The notes under the pieces are model-generated. The model saw only the letters and a program-made list of their open reading frames with translations. It made no database searches and was not told where the DNA came from. The position numbers and the translations under genes are program-made. Positions 8,902 to 16,361 of a stretch of DNA of 64,000 nt are shown here, piece by piece (positions within the stretch are counted from its first letter, which is position 1; each line of letters opens with the position of its first letter). Origin of the DNA: TMP-24 sp964600685 (lineage in GTDB: Bacteria; Pseudomonadota; Alphaproteobacteria; Rhodobacterales; Rhodobacteraceae); assembly GCA_964600685.1 (NCBI GenBank), contig CAZRKU010000002.1:21604-85603 (forward strand), read 5' to 3'.

Positions 8902-8919
8902 TTCGTCAGGAGAGACGAT
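8902..8919. promoter_or_regulatory. Candidate operator (imperfect palindrome) at the LacI-gene start
   Basis: TTCGTCA-GGAG-AGACGAT matches the perfect palindrome at 9979-9996 in the left half and at 5 of 7 bases in the right half. It overlaps the ribosome-binding site and start codon of the LacI-type gene. A further TCGTCA half-site lies 42 bp upstream at 8861-8866. Autoregulation and control of the divergent desaturase operon are likely. Confidence 0.45.
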
Positions 8920-9949
8920 GGCCCGCCGCCCGACGATTCACGACGTGGCCCGCGAGGCGGGCGTCTCTCCGGCGACGGTGGACCGCGTGCTGAACGCGCG
9001 CGAGAGGGTGCGCGAAGAAACCGCCCGCAAGGTCTATGAAGCCGCCCGGCTGATCGGCTATCACGCCGCGCCGCTGATCGGGCAGCGCGTTCAGGTGGAT
9101 CTGCCGCGCCTGCGCCTTGGCGTCGTGCTGCACAAGGAGCGCCAGGCCTTCTATCAGCAGTTCAGGTCCGAGATCGAACGCGCCGTCGCCCAGGCGGCGG
9201 GGGTGCGTGCGTCGGCCGTGGTGGAGTTCGCGGCATCGCAGTCGCCGGGGGATTTCGTGACGCTGATGGAAGGGATGGTCGGGCGGGTCGACGCTGTCGC
9301 CGCCACCGCTGTCACCCACCCTGAGGTGACAGAATCAGTGGCGCGCCTCAACGCCAAGGGCATCCCGTGTTTTTCGCTTCTGAACGATTTCGCACAGGGT
9401 GTGCGGCAGAATTATCTGGGAATGAACAATCTTAAGGTCGGTCGCATCGCCGCGCACATGATTGCGTCGACGGTGCATCAGCCGGGCAAGGTCGCGGTCT
9501 TCGTCGGCGGCTACCGCTGGCACGGACACGAATTGCGCGAAACCGGCGTGCGCAGTTATTTCCGCGAACATGCGCCGCAGTTTGTCATTCTGGACACCTT
9601 GGTGAACCTGGAAACCCGGCAGCTGACCTACGAGGCGACGTTGGATCTTCTGGGGCGGCATCCCGACCTCAGGGGTATCTACTGCGCCGGAGGCGGCATG
9701 GAGGGGGCCATAGCCGCCGTCCGCGAGGCGCGCAAACCCGGCGAGGTGGCGCTGATCGTCAACGAACTGACACCGGAAAGCCGGGCGGCGCTCATTTCCC
9801 GCTATGTCACGATGGTGATCTCCACGCCGCTCTCGCGACTCTGTGCCGACCTTGTCGCCCTGGCCGGCGAGACGGTGCGGCACGGGATAACGCCGGTTCA
9901 GGGTCAGCATTTCCTGCCGCCCGACCTGTATCTTCCCGAGTCGGTGTGA
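8918..9949 (+). CDS. LacI-family transcriptional regulator
   Basis: A 343-residue repressor-type protein. The N-terminal LacI helix-turn-helix reads RPTIHDVAREAGVSPATVDR with hinge VLNARERVREETARKV. The rest is a periplasmic-binding-protein-like sensor domain, so a sugar or cyclitol is the expected effector. ATG 8918 follows AGGAGAGACG. An in-frame upstream ATG at 8852 has no ribosome-binding site. The gene is divergent from the oxygenase operon and followed by the isomerase and ABC-importer genes. Repeats of TTCGTCA/TGACGAA on both sides of the gene are its likely binding sites. The stop codon itself is part of one half-site (9947-9953). Confidence 0.92.
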   Translation: MARRPTIHDVAREAGVSPATVDRVLNARERVREETARKVYEAARLIGYHAAPLIGQRVQVDLPRLRLGVVLHKERQAFYQQFRSEIERAVAQAAGVRASAVVEFAASQSPGDFVTLMEGMVGRVDAVAATAVTHPEVTESVARLNAKGIPCFSLLNDFAQGVRQNYLGMNNLKVGRIAAHMIASTVHQPGKVAVFVGGYRWHGHELRETGVRSYFREHAPQFVILDTLVNLETRQLTYEATLDLLGRHPDLRGIYCAGGGMEGAIAAVREARKPGEVALIVNELTPESRAALISRYVTMVISTPLSRLCADLVALAGETVRHGITPVQGQHFLPPDLYLPESV

Positions 9950-9978
9950 CGAAAATCCGTCATCAAGACCATCATCAA

Positions 9979-9996
9979 TTCGTCAGGCGTGACGAA
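9979..9996. promoter_or_regulatory. Perfect palindromic candidate operator for the LacI-type regulator
   Basis: TTCGTCAGGCGTGACGAA is an 18-bp palindrome with a 4-bp centre, lying between the regulator stop codon and the isomerase gene. More half-sites surround it: TGACGAA 9947-9953, CGTCA 9958-9962 and TGACGGA 10014-10020. The density suggests a multi-site operator controlling the isomerase and importer operon. Confidence 0.65.
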
Positions 9997-10078
9997 AAGC
10001 CGCGCCGACAGATTGACGGAATCACCCGCCGGCGACCACTTTCCCTGACCAACGATGCAGGGTCACGGAGGGCCGGCA

Positions 10079-10897
10079 ATGGTCGCGTTCGCGCTCAATC
10101 ACATGACGGTGGCCAGGCTCGGTTATGTCGAGCTTCTGGCGCTGGCCGCCGATCTGCGATGCGTCGGCGTGGAGGTTCGCAATGATCTGCCGCAGCCCCT
10201 GTTCGACGGGATGGCCCCGGCCGACGCCGGGGGATTGGCGCGCGACAAGGGGCTGCGGCTTCTGGCCGTGGCAGAGGTCAAGCGGTTCAACGACTGGTCG
10301 GACGACAAGGCCGCAGAGGCGCTGGCCCTGATGAAGATCGCCAAGGCGGCCGGCGCAGAGGCGGTCAGCCTGATCCCGCGCAACGACAATCAGGGCATGG
10401 GCAACGGCGAGCGCCAGGCGGCGCTGCGCGTCGCGCTCAAAGCCCTGAAACCGATGCTGGAAGACCACGGCCTTGTCGGCATGGTCGAACCGCTGGGCTT
10501 CGAAATCTGCGCCCTGCGCTACAAATCGGAAGCTGTCGAGGCGATCGGGGCGATCGGGGCGACGGGGCGCTTCAAGCTCGTGCATGACACGTTCCACCAT
10601 GCGCTTGCCCATGGCGGTTCGTTCTTTCCTGACCATACCGGAATCGTCCATGTGTCGGGCGTGACCGACCCGGCAGTCAGTCTATCGGGCATGCAGGACG
10701 CACACCGCGTTCTGGTCGTCCAGGGTGACCGGCTGGGCAACATCGACCAGCTCGCCACGCTGGACGCGATGGGCTGGTCCGGCCCGGTCAGCTTCGAGGC
10801 GTTTGCGCCCTCTGTCCACGCGTCACCTCATCAGGGGGCGGATCTCGCCGCCTCGTTCGCCTTCATCCGCGAAGGGCTCGCCCGCAGGGCTGCCTGA
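10079..10897 (+). CDS. Sugar phosphate isomerase/epimerase-family TIM-barrel protein
   Basis: A 272-residue AP-endonuclease-2-like barrel, the fold used by inosose dehydratases and cyclitol or sugar isomerases, including rhizobial MocC. Visible metal-site stretches are VEPLGFE near residue 140, LVHDTFHHALAHGG near residue 170 and HVSGVTDP near residue 190. Start ATG 10079 has GGAGG 7 nt upstream. It is the first gene of the plus-strand operon and comes before the binding protein of the importer. A role in isomerising or dehydrating the imported substrate fits. The exact substrate cannot be read from the sequence. Confidence 0.82.
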   Translation: MVAFALNHMTVARLGYVELLALAADLRCVGVEVRNDLPQPLFDGMAPADAGGLARDKGLRLLAVAEVKRFNDWSDDKAAEALALMKIAKAAGAEAVSLIPRNDNQGMGNGERQAALRVALKALKPMLEDHGLVGMVEPLGFEICALRYKSEAVEAIGAIGATGRFKLVHDTFHHALAHGGSFFPDHTGIVHVSGVTDPAVSLSGMQDAHRVLVVQGDRLGNIDQLATLDAMGWSGPVSFEAFAPSVHASPHQGADLAASFAFIREGLARRAA

Positions 10898-10985
10898 GAT
10901 CGCGCATGAAAATCCGGCCCTCAGGAGAGAAGGGGCCTTTCCGGCAGATCAGGGATGCGCCGGACATCCACCCAGGGAGAGAACC

Positions 10986-11927
10986 ATGAAGAAAACCCTT
11001 GTCGTTGCCGGCTTCGCCGCGATGATGTCCACCACCGCCATGGCCCAAGGCATCGGCGTGTCGATGGCGAAATTTGATGACAACTTCCTGACCGTGCTGC
11101 GCAACGGTATCCAGTCGCAGGCCGATGCGCAGGGGCTGAGCGTTCAGATCGAGGATGCGCAGAACGATGTGGCCAAGCAGCTTGACCAGATCAACAACTT
11201 CATCGCGTCGGGCGTGACGGCGATCATCGTGAATCCGGTCGATACGTCGGCCACCCAGGCGATGTCGGATGCCGCCGCCGCCGCGAATGTCCCGCTGGTC
11301 TATGTGAACCGGCAGCCGATCAATGTCGATGCGCTGCCTGACAATCAGGCTTTCGTCGCCTCGAACGAAGTCGATTCCGGCACTCTGGAAACCATCCAGC
11401 TTTGCGACAACTGGGCTGCCGAAGGCAAGACCGAGGTGAATGTCTATGTCATGCAGGGCGAACTGTCGAACCAGGCCGCCGTGCAGCGCACGCAGGATAT
11501 CTATGACGTGATCGAAGCCGGCAAGTGCAAGGTGAAGGTCAATGTGATCCAGCAGCAGACCGCCAACTGGAGCCGTGACGAAGCGCAGAACCTGATGACC
11601 AACTGGCTGTCGACCGGCGCGGCCTTTGATGGCGTCATCTCCAACAACGACGAAATGGCGATCGGCGCCATCCAGGCGATGAAGGCGGCCGGCATCGACA
11701 TGGCGACCGTGCAGGTCGGCGGCGTCGACGCTACCCAGGATGCGCTGGCCGCGATGCAGGCCGGCGATCTGGACGTGACGGTGTTCCAGAATGCCGCCGC
11801 CCAGGGGGCCGGTTCGCTGGATGCCGCGACCAAGCTGGCGGCGGGCGAGGCGGTGGACCAGAAGGTCTGGGTGCCTTTCGAACTGGTCACACCGGCAAAC
11901 GTGGCAGGCTATTTGGCCAAGAACTGA
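10986..11927 (+). CDS. Periplasmic sugar-binding protein of an ABC importer
   Basis: A 313-residue substrate-binding protein of the ribose/inositol type (Peripla_BP_4 fold). A Sec signal peptide (MKKTLVVAGFAAMMSTTAMA, cleavage after AMA) precedes the mature start QGIGVSMAKFDDNF. Typical features include INNFIASGVTAIIVNPVD near residue 75 and NNDEMAIGAIQAMKAAG near residue 220. Start ATG 10986 has AGGGAGAG just upstream. A strong hairpin follows the gene, which should raise its transcript level over the permease and ATPase genes. It delivers substrate to the permease and ATPase downstream. Confidence 0.92.
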   Translation: MKKTLVVAGFAAMMSTTAMAQGIGVSMAKFDDNFLTVLRNGIQSQADAQGLSVQIEDAQNDVAKQLDQINNFIASGVTAIIVNPVDTSATQAMSDAAAAANVPLVYVNRQPINVDALPDNQAFVASNEVDSGTLETIQLCDNWAAEGKTEVNVYVMQGELSNQAAVQRTQDIYDVIEAGKCKVKVNVIQQQTANWSRDEAQNLMTNWLSTGAAFDGVISNNDEMAIGAIQAMKAAGIDMATVQVGGVDATQDALAAMQAGDLDVTVFQNAAAQGAGSLDAATKLAAGEAVDQKVWVPFELVTPANVAGYLAKN

Positions 11928-11945
11928 TCCGGGCCTACCGGACCC

Positions 11946-11970
11946 AAGGGGCGGCGGCGCGCCGCCCCTT
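11946..11970 (+). terminator. Hairpin between binding-protein and permease genes
   Basis: AAGGGGCGGCG (11946-11956), loop GCG, and CGCCGCCCCTT (11960-11970) make an 11-bp perfect stem followed by TTCCC. It is probably a leaky terminator or 3'-end stabiliser that lets the binding protein outnumber the membrane components. Confidence 0.6.
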
Positions 11971-12030
11971 TTCCCTTGACCCTGAGGAGAGACGGGGCAG
12001 AGGGTATCCATGTGATCGAGGGAAGGGGAA

Positions 12031-13149
12031 GTGCCCGTGTCTGAAGCCAATCACGGCCTTGGCGGTCTGAAATACGACCCGTCGAAGAAGGCCCGCGCGC
12101 CGGAATGGAATGTCTTCGCCGCGCTCATCCTGATCGTGGCGATCTTCGAGGTTCTGAACCGCCTGAACGGTGGCAGCTTCCTGTTCAACGTGCGGGACAA
12201 TGTGCCGGGCCTGTTCAACCAGCAGCGGCTCGACATCATGATCCTGCAGGTCGCGATCACCGGGATCATCGCCCTGGGCGTGACGCAGGTCATCATCGTC
12301 GGCGGGATCGACCTGTCATCGGGCTCGCTCGTGGGGGCCACGGCGATGATCACCATGAGTTTTGCCCAGACGGCGATGGTGAACGGGCAGGCGAACCCCA
12401 AGGCGATCTTTGGCGATTGGGCGATGGATTTGCCGGTCCTTATTCCGATTTTAGTGGGACTGGCCTGCGGGATCATCGCCGGTCTGGCCAACGGTCTTCT
12501 GGTGGCCTACACCAAGATACCGCCCTTCATCGCGACGCTGGGCATGATGGTGTCCGCGCGCGGCGTGGCGCGCTGGTGGTCGAACGGTCAGCCGGTCAGC
12601 TTTCCCACGGAAAGCTATGGCAGCCTTGCCAATGGCGATCTTCTGAACACGCTGACCTTCGGCCTTCTGTCCTGGAAGGGTCAGAACCCGGCGCTGGTGT
12701 TCGTGGCGCTGGCCATCCTGTTCTCGGTCATCATGAGCAAGACGCTCTATGGCAAACACAGCTATGCCATCGGCTCGAACGAGGCCGCGGCCCGCATGTC
12801 GGGGATCAATGTCGACCGCCACAAGGTGCTGGTCTACATGATCGCGGGCCTTCTGTCGGCGGTGGCGGCGGTTCTTCTGACGTCGAAGAACCTGACGGCG
12901 CAGGCCGGCATGGGGGTCATGTATGAACTGGACGCCATCGCCATGGCCGTCATCGGCGGCATTTCGCTTTCCGGCGGGCGCGGCTCGATCCTCGGGACGG
13001 TGCTGGGCGCGATGATCTTTTCGACGATCATATCGGGGTTCACCTCGATCCAGCTGGATGCCTATTACCAGGAGATGGTGAAGGGTGCGATCATCGTGGG
13101 GGCCGTGGTTCTGGACCAGTGGCGCCAGAGAACCAGGGCGAGGGGATGA
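12031..13149 (+). CDS. Sugar ABC transporter permease (RbsC/XylH type)
   Basis: A 372-residue integral-membrane permease with about 8-10 hydrophobic segments. The BPD_transp_2 hallmarks are present: VTQVIIVGGIDLSSGSLVG near residue 95, GLANGLLVAYTKIPPFIATL near residue 155 and AVIGGISLSGGRGSILGT near residue 310. GTG 12031 follows GGAAGGGGAA. GTG 12037 is an alternative. A single permease gene suggests a homodimer. Its stop overlaps or nearly abuts the ATPase start, indicating coupled translation. Confidence 0.92.
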   Translation: MPVSEANHGLGGLKYDPSKKARAPEWNVFAALILIVAIFEVLNRLNGGSFLFNVRDNVPGLFNQQRLDIMILQVAITGIIALGVTQVIIVGGIDLSSGSLVGATAMITMSFAQTAMVNGQANPKAIFGDWAMDLPVLIPILVGLACGIIAGLANGLLVAYTKIPPFIATLGMMVSARGVARWWSNGQPVSFPTESYGSLANGDLLNTLTFGLLSWKGQNPALVFVALAILFSVIMSKTLYGKHSYAIGSNEAAARMSGINVDRHKVLVYMIAGLLSAVAAVLLTSKNLTAQAGMGVMYELDAIAMAVIGGISLSGGRGSILGTVLGAMIFSTIISGFTSIQLDAYYQEMVKGAIIVGAVVLDQWRQRTRARG

Positions 13150-13151
13150 GC

Positions 13152-13919
13152 ATGACCGACATCATTCTTGAAACACGCGGCCTGACCAAACGTTACGGCG
13201 GGGTTCACGCGCTGGAGGACGCGAACTTTACCCTGCGTGCCGGCGAACATGTGGCCGTCGTGGGCGACAACGGGGCGGGCAAGTCGACCTTCGTGCGCCA
13301 GATCACCGCGGTGGAGCAGAAGACCGGCGGCCAGGTCTTCTTTGAAGGGAAGGAAGTCAATTTCTCCGGTCCCCTGGCCGCGCGCGAGGCGGGGATCGAA
13401 ACGGTGTTCCAGACGCTGGCGCTGGCCGACGATCTTGATGTGCCGTCGAACCTGTTTCTCGGGCGCGAGCTTTACAAGTTCAGGCTCGGCCCTTTCTCGT
13501 GGCTCGATCACAAGACCATGCGCGAGCGCACGATGGAGGCGCTGAAGACCACGGCGGTGAAGATCCCGAACGTGGACAACCCGATCCGCAACATGTCGGG
13601 CGGCCAGCGGCAATGTGTGTCCATCGCGCGGACGGCGGCCTTTGCATCGAAGCTCGTGATCATGGATGAGCCGACAGCGGCGCTTGGCGTTCAGGAAACC
13701 GCGCAGGTGGAAAACATCATCCGGGGGCTGAAGGAACGCGGCATCCCGATGGTCCTGATCAGTCACAACCTGCGTCAGGTTTTCGACCTCGTGGACCGGA
13801 TCGTGGTCTTCCGCCGGGGCCGGATCGTTGCGAGCCTGCGCCGGGACGAAACCGACGGCAATGACATTGTGAGTTACATCACCGGCGTGAAAGGTGCGGC
13901 GGAAGGGGCCTACGCCTGA
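13152..13919 (+). CDS. Sugar ABC transporter ATP-binding protein (single domain)
   Basis: A 255-residue ATPase with one nucleotide-binding domain, unlike the tandem RbsA type. Walker A is GDNGAGKST (residues about 38-46), the signature is MSGGQRQ near residue 150 (Met replaces the usual Leu), Walker B is LVIMDEPTAALG near residue 170, and the switch His is in LISHNLRQ. ATG 13152 was chosen because GAGGGG lies 6 nt upstream. ATG 13146, overlapping the permease stop as ATGA, is the alternative. The 3' end overlaps the convergent small gene by 10 bp. Confidence 0.92.
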   Translation: MTDIILETRGLTKRYGGVHALEDANFTLRAGEHVAVVGDNGAGKSTFVRQITAVEQKTGGQVFFEGKEVNFSGPLAAREAGIETVFQTLALADDLDVPSNLFLGRELYKFRLGPFSWLDHKTMRERTMEALKTTAVKIPNVDNPIRNMSGGQRQCVSIARTAAFASKLVIMDEPTAALGVQETAQVENIIRGLKERGIPMVLISHNLRQVFDLVDRIVVFRRGRIVASLRRDETDGNDIVSYITGVKGAAEGAYA

Positions 13920-14212
13920 CCCTCGGCCGGAACGCCCTCGACAATCACGACATGCGCAAGGCAGGCATCTGAGCGATGCTTCCGTGCAGCCTGATATTCT
14001 GCGGAATGGTAGCAGGCCCTTGCGGCCGCGAGCGACGGAAATTCGATGATGACATGGCGGTCGAGGTCGGGGCCTTCGAGGGTTTCCGCCGCGCCGCCCC
14101 TGGCCAGAAACCTGGCGCCGTGGGCGGCAAAAGCCATGGGAGCGAGCGCCTGATAGGCGGCATAGGCATCGCGGTCGGTTACCGTGACATGCGCGATCCA
14201 GTAGGCGGTCAT
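13910..14212 (-). CDS. DUF1330-family small protein
   Basis: A 100-residue ferredoxin-like-fold protein of unknown function (MTAYWIAHVTVTDRDAYAAY at the start, HVIIEFPSLAAARACYHSAEYQ in the middle). DUF1330 proteins have a dimeric alpha/beta barrel fold and often sit with oxidoreductase genes. Its ATG overlaps the stop of the GntR-type regulator as ATGA, so the two are made from one transcript. It is likely part of the same catabolic module as the divergent monooxygenase operon. Function unknown. Confidence 0.8.
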   Translation of the reverse strand: MTAYWIAHVTVTDRDAYAAYQALAPMAFAAHGARFLARGGAAETLEGPDLDRHVIIEFPSLAAARACYHSAEYQAARKHRSDACLAHVVIVEGVPAEGQA

Positions 14213-14892
14213 CTTTCGTCTTCGAGCAGGTGCCGGGCGATTTCGGCGGCATCACGAAGATGCGCCCGGACAGCCTCTGCCGCGGCGTTCGGATCGTTGT
14301 CGCAGATGGCGGCGCAGATCCGCGCCATGTGGGCGGGTCCGGAGGTGCGGCGGTCGGTGCTGGCCAGGGTCAGCGCCCGCAAGCGGGAGATCCGGCCATT
14401 CAGGCGCTTGACGATCTCCCATGCAATGGTGTGATCCGCTGCGCCGAAGATCACCTCGTAAAAGGCCGTCGTGGCGGAGTAGAGCTGATGAGGGGCTTCG
14501 TCGTTAAAGGCGGTTTCAAGATCGGCCAGCGCTGACCGAAGGCGGGTCTTGATTTCATCATCCGCGCGTTCGGCGCAGGCCGCTGCCGCGTCAGCCTCAA
14601 GCAGTCGGCGTATGTCGTAGACCTGGCGTGCGCGCGACCAGTCCAGCGCCGCGACCATCGGACCACTTCGGTTCTGGCTTTCCACCAGACCCTCAGCCTC
14701 AAGATAGCGGATCGCCTCCCTCACCACCGACCGGGAGACGCCGAGCTGATCGCACAATGTCCGCTCGACAAGCCTGTCGCCGCCATTGAACCGGCCGGTG
14801 ATGATCGCGTTGCGCAGCCGGTCGACCGCCAGTTCCCGAAGGGTTGTCGGCGAATGTTCAATTCTCAGGTCATCGGTCTGGGGCTGATCCAT
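14209..14892 (-). CDS. GntR-family (FCD/FadR subgroup) transcriptional regulator
   Basis: A 227-residue regulator. The winged helix-turn-helix (LRELAVDRLRNAIITGRF, then GVSRSVVREAIRYLEAEGLV) occupies residues about 20-80, and an all-helical FCD effector domain follows. It is divergent from the monooxygenase operon. A perfect 10-bp palindrome TGGTATACCA at 14951-14960 lies between the two starts and fits the TGGT-ACCA type of operator bound by FadR-like proteins. ATG 14892 (MDQPQTDDLR) is used. No strong ribosome-binding site is visible. Confidence 0.9.
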   Translation of the reverse strand: MDQPQTDDLRIEHSPTTLRELAVDRLRNAIITGRFNGGDRLVERTLCDQLGVSRSVVREAIRYLEAEGLVESQNRSGPMVAALDWSRARQVYDIRRLLEADAAAACAERADDEIKTRLRSALADLETAFNDEAPHQLYSATTAFYEVIFGAADHTIAWEIVKRLNGRISRLRALTLASTDRRTSGPAHMARICAAICDNDPNAAAEAVRAHLRDAAEIARHLLEDER

Positions 14893-14950
14893 GGGCAAAG
14901 ACTAGAGAGGCCAAGGGCGCGGGGCAAGTAATACTTAACATGCGATAGGA

Positions 14951-14960
14951 TGGTATACCA
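14951..14960. promoter_or_regulatory. Candidate GntR operator TGGTATACCA
   Basis: A perfect 10-bp palindrome in the 100-bp divergent region between the GntR gene and the monooxygenase operon, followed by a partial repeat ACATACCAAAC. FadR-subgroup proteins bind TGGT-Nx-ACCA palindromes. The position 33 bp before the operon start suits repression. Confidence 0.6.
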
Positions 14961-14992
14961 ACATACCAAACAACCAGACGAAGGGACGCAGA

Positions 14993-15595
14993 ATGCCGGC
15001 ACAGATTCGCAAGACGCTCATCAACATCGAAACGACGCTGATCGAAGGTGGCCGTGCGGCCGCCGCGCCGCTGAAGCTGATCACCGCCGCCGCAGTGGTG
15101 AAGAACCCATGGGCCGGACAGGGTTATGTCGAGGATCTGAAGCCCGAGATTCACGCCGTCGCTCCCGAACTGGGTGCCCTGCTGACCGGCATGATCCTGG
15201 AGGCGGCGGGATCGGGCGCGGCGGTCGAGGCCTATGGCAAGGCCGCGGTTGTGGGTCTGGACGGAGAGGTCGAGCATGCTTCGGCGCTGATCCACACGCT
15301 GCGGTTCGGGAACCACTACCGGCAAGCGGTCGGCGCAAAGTCCTATCTGGCCTTCACCAATACCAGAGGTCCGGCCAATTGCCCGATCATGATTCCGCTG
15401 ATGGACAAGAACGACGAAGGACGGCGTTCGCACTACCTGACCATCCAGTTTTCGATCCCCGATGCCCCTTCGGCGGACGAGATAGTCGTGGCGCTGGGCG
15501 CGTCCATCGGCGGGCGGCCGCATCATCGGATCGGCGACCGCTATCAGGATCTCAAGGATCTGGGCCATGATGTCGCAAATCCTGCGGCTGTCTGA
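14993..15595 (+). CDS. Amino acid synthesis family protein (PF06684-like), function unknown
   Basis: A 200-residue protein of a family named from indirect evidence and without an established activity. Recognisable stretches are IRKTLINIETTLIEGGR at the N-terminus, AAVVKNPWAGQGYVEDL near residue 35 and HTLRFGNHYRQAVGAKSYL near residue 100. There is no signal peptide or membrane segment. It is the first gene of the operon, with GAAGGGA about 8 nt before ATG 14993, and its 3' end overlaps the hydrolase gene by 29 bp. Its steady association with a flavin monooxygenase pair here suggests a catabolic role rather than amino-acid synthesis. Confidence 0.8.
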   Translation: MPAQIRKTLINIETTLIEGGRAAAAPLKLITAAAVVKNPWAGQGYVEDLKPEIHAVAPELGALLTGMILEAAGSGAAVEAYGKAAVVGLDGEVEHASALIHTLRFGNHYRQAVGAKSYLAFTNTRGPANCPIMIPLMDKNDEGRRSHYLTIQFSIPDAPSADEIVVALGASIGGRPHHRIGDRYQDLKDLGHDVANPAAV

Positions 15596-16361
15596 CGGCC
15601 TTTCCGTCCGGACGCTTGGCGCGGGCGCGGGCGAGCCGCTCGTGCTGATCCACGGCGTCGGGATGCGGGCGGAAGCCTGGGCACCGCAAGTCGCGGGCCT
15701 GTCGGTCGATCACCGTGTGGTTGCAATCGACATGCCGGGTCATGGTGAAAGCGATCCGCTGCCCGCAGGCGCGCGCCTGCCCGACTATGTGGCCTGGGCC
15801 GCGCGGGTGATCGAAGCGCTGGGTTTTGGTCCGGTCAATCTGGCAGGGCATTCCATGGGGGCGCTGATCGCCGGTGGCGTCGCTGTTGAGCGGCCCGACC
15901 TGGTGCGCCGCGTCGCGCTGTTGAACGGTGTCCATCGCCGTTCCGCCGGCGAACGCGCGGCCGTGCTTGCACGCGCCGTCGAGATCGCCCGCGGAGAGCG
16001 CAATATCGAAGGCCCGTTGACCCGCTGGTTTGCCACTGATCACCCCGCGACCCGCGCGCAGGTCGCCGACTGGCTGCAAACCGTCAGCCAGCAGGGGTAT
16101 GCGACCGCCTACCGCGCCTTTGCCGAAGGCGATGGCGTCTATGCCGACCGCCTGGGCGCGATCCGTTGTCCCGCCCTCCTGCTGACCGGCGATGGTGACG
16201 CGAATTCAAGCGCGGCCATGGCTGAAACAATGGCGCGCGAAGTGATGTTCGGCAAAGCGGTGATCATCCACGGGCATCGCCACATGGTGAACCTGACCGC
16301 ACCCGAAGCGGTCACGGAAGCGATGCGGACCTGGTTGCAGCGGCAGGAGGTGATGGCATGA
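15567..16361 (+). CDS. Alpha/beta-hydrolase fold protein
   Basis: A 264-residue hydrolase. The oxyanion region LVLIHGVGMRAEAW near residue 25, the nucleophile elbow GHSMG near residue 94, an acid in LTGDGDAN near residue 210 and the catalytic His in HGHRHMVNL near residue 235 form a complete triad. The start ATGATG at 15567 lies inside the previous gene, and the stop overlaps the next start as ATGA. Beside a two-component flavin monooxygenase, a lactone, ester or amide ring-opening step is a reasonable inference. Confidence 0.88.
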   Translation: MMSQILRLSDGLSVRTLGAGAGEPLVLIHGVGMRAEAWAPQVAGLSVDHRVVAIDMPGHGESDPLPAGARLPDYVAWAARVIEALGFGPVNLAGHSMGALIAGGVAVERPDLVRRVALLNGVHRRSAGERAAVLARAVEIARGERNIEGPLTRWFATDHPATRAQVADWLQTVSQQGYATAYRAFAEGDGVYADRLGAIRCPALLLTGDGDANSSAAMAETMAREVMFGKAVIIHGHRHMVNLTAPEAVTEAMRTWLQRQEVMA

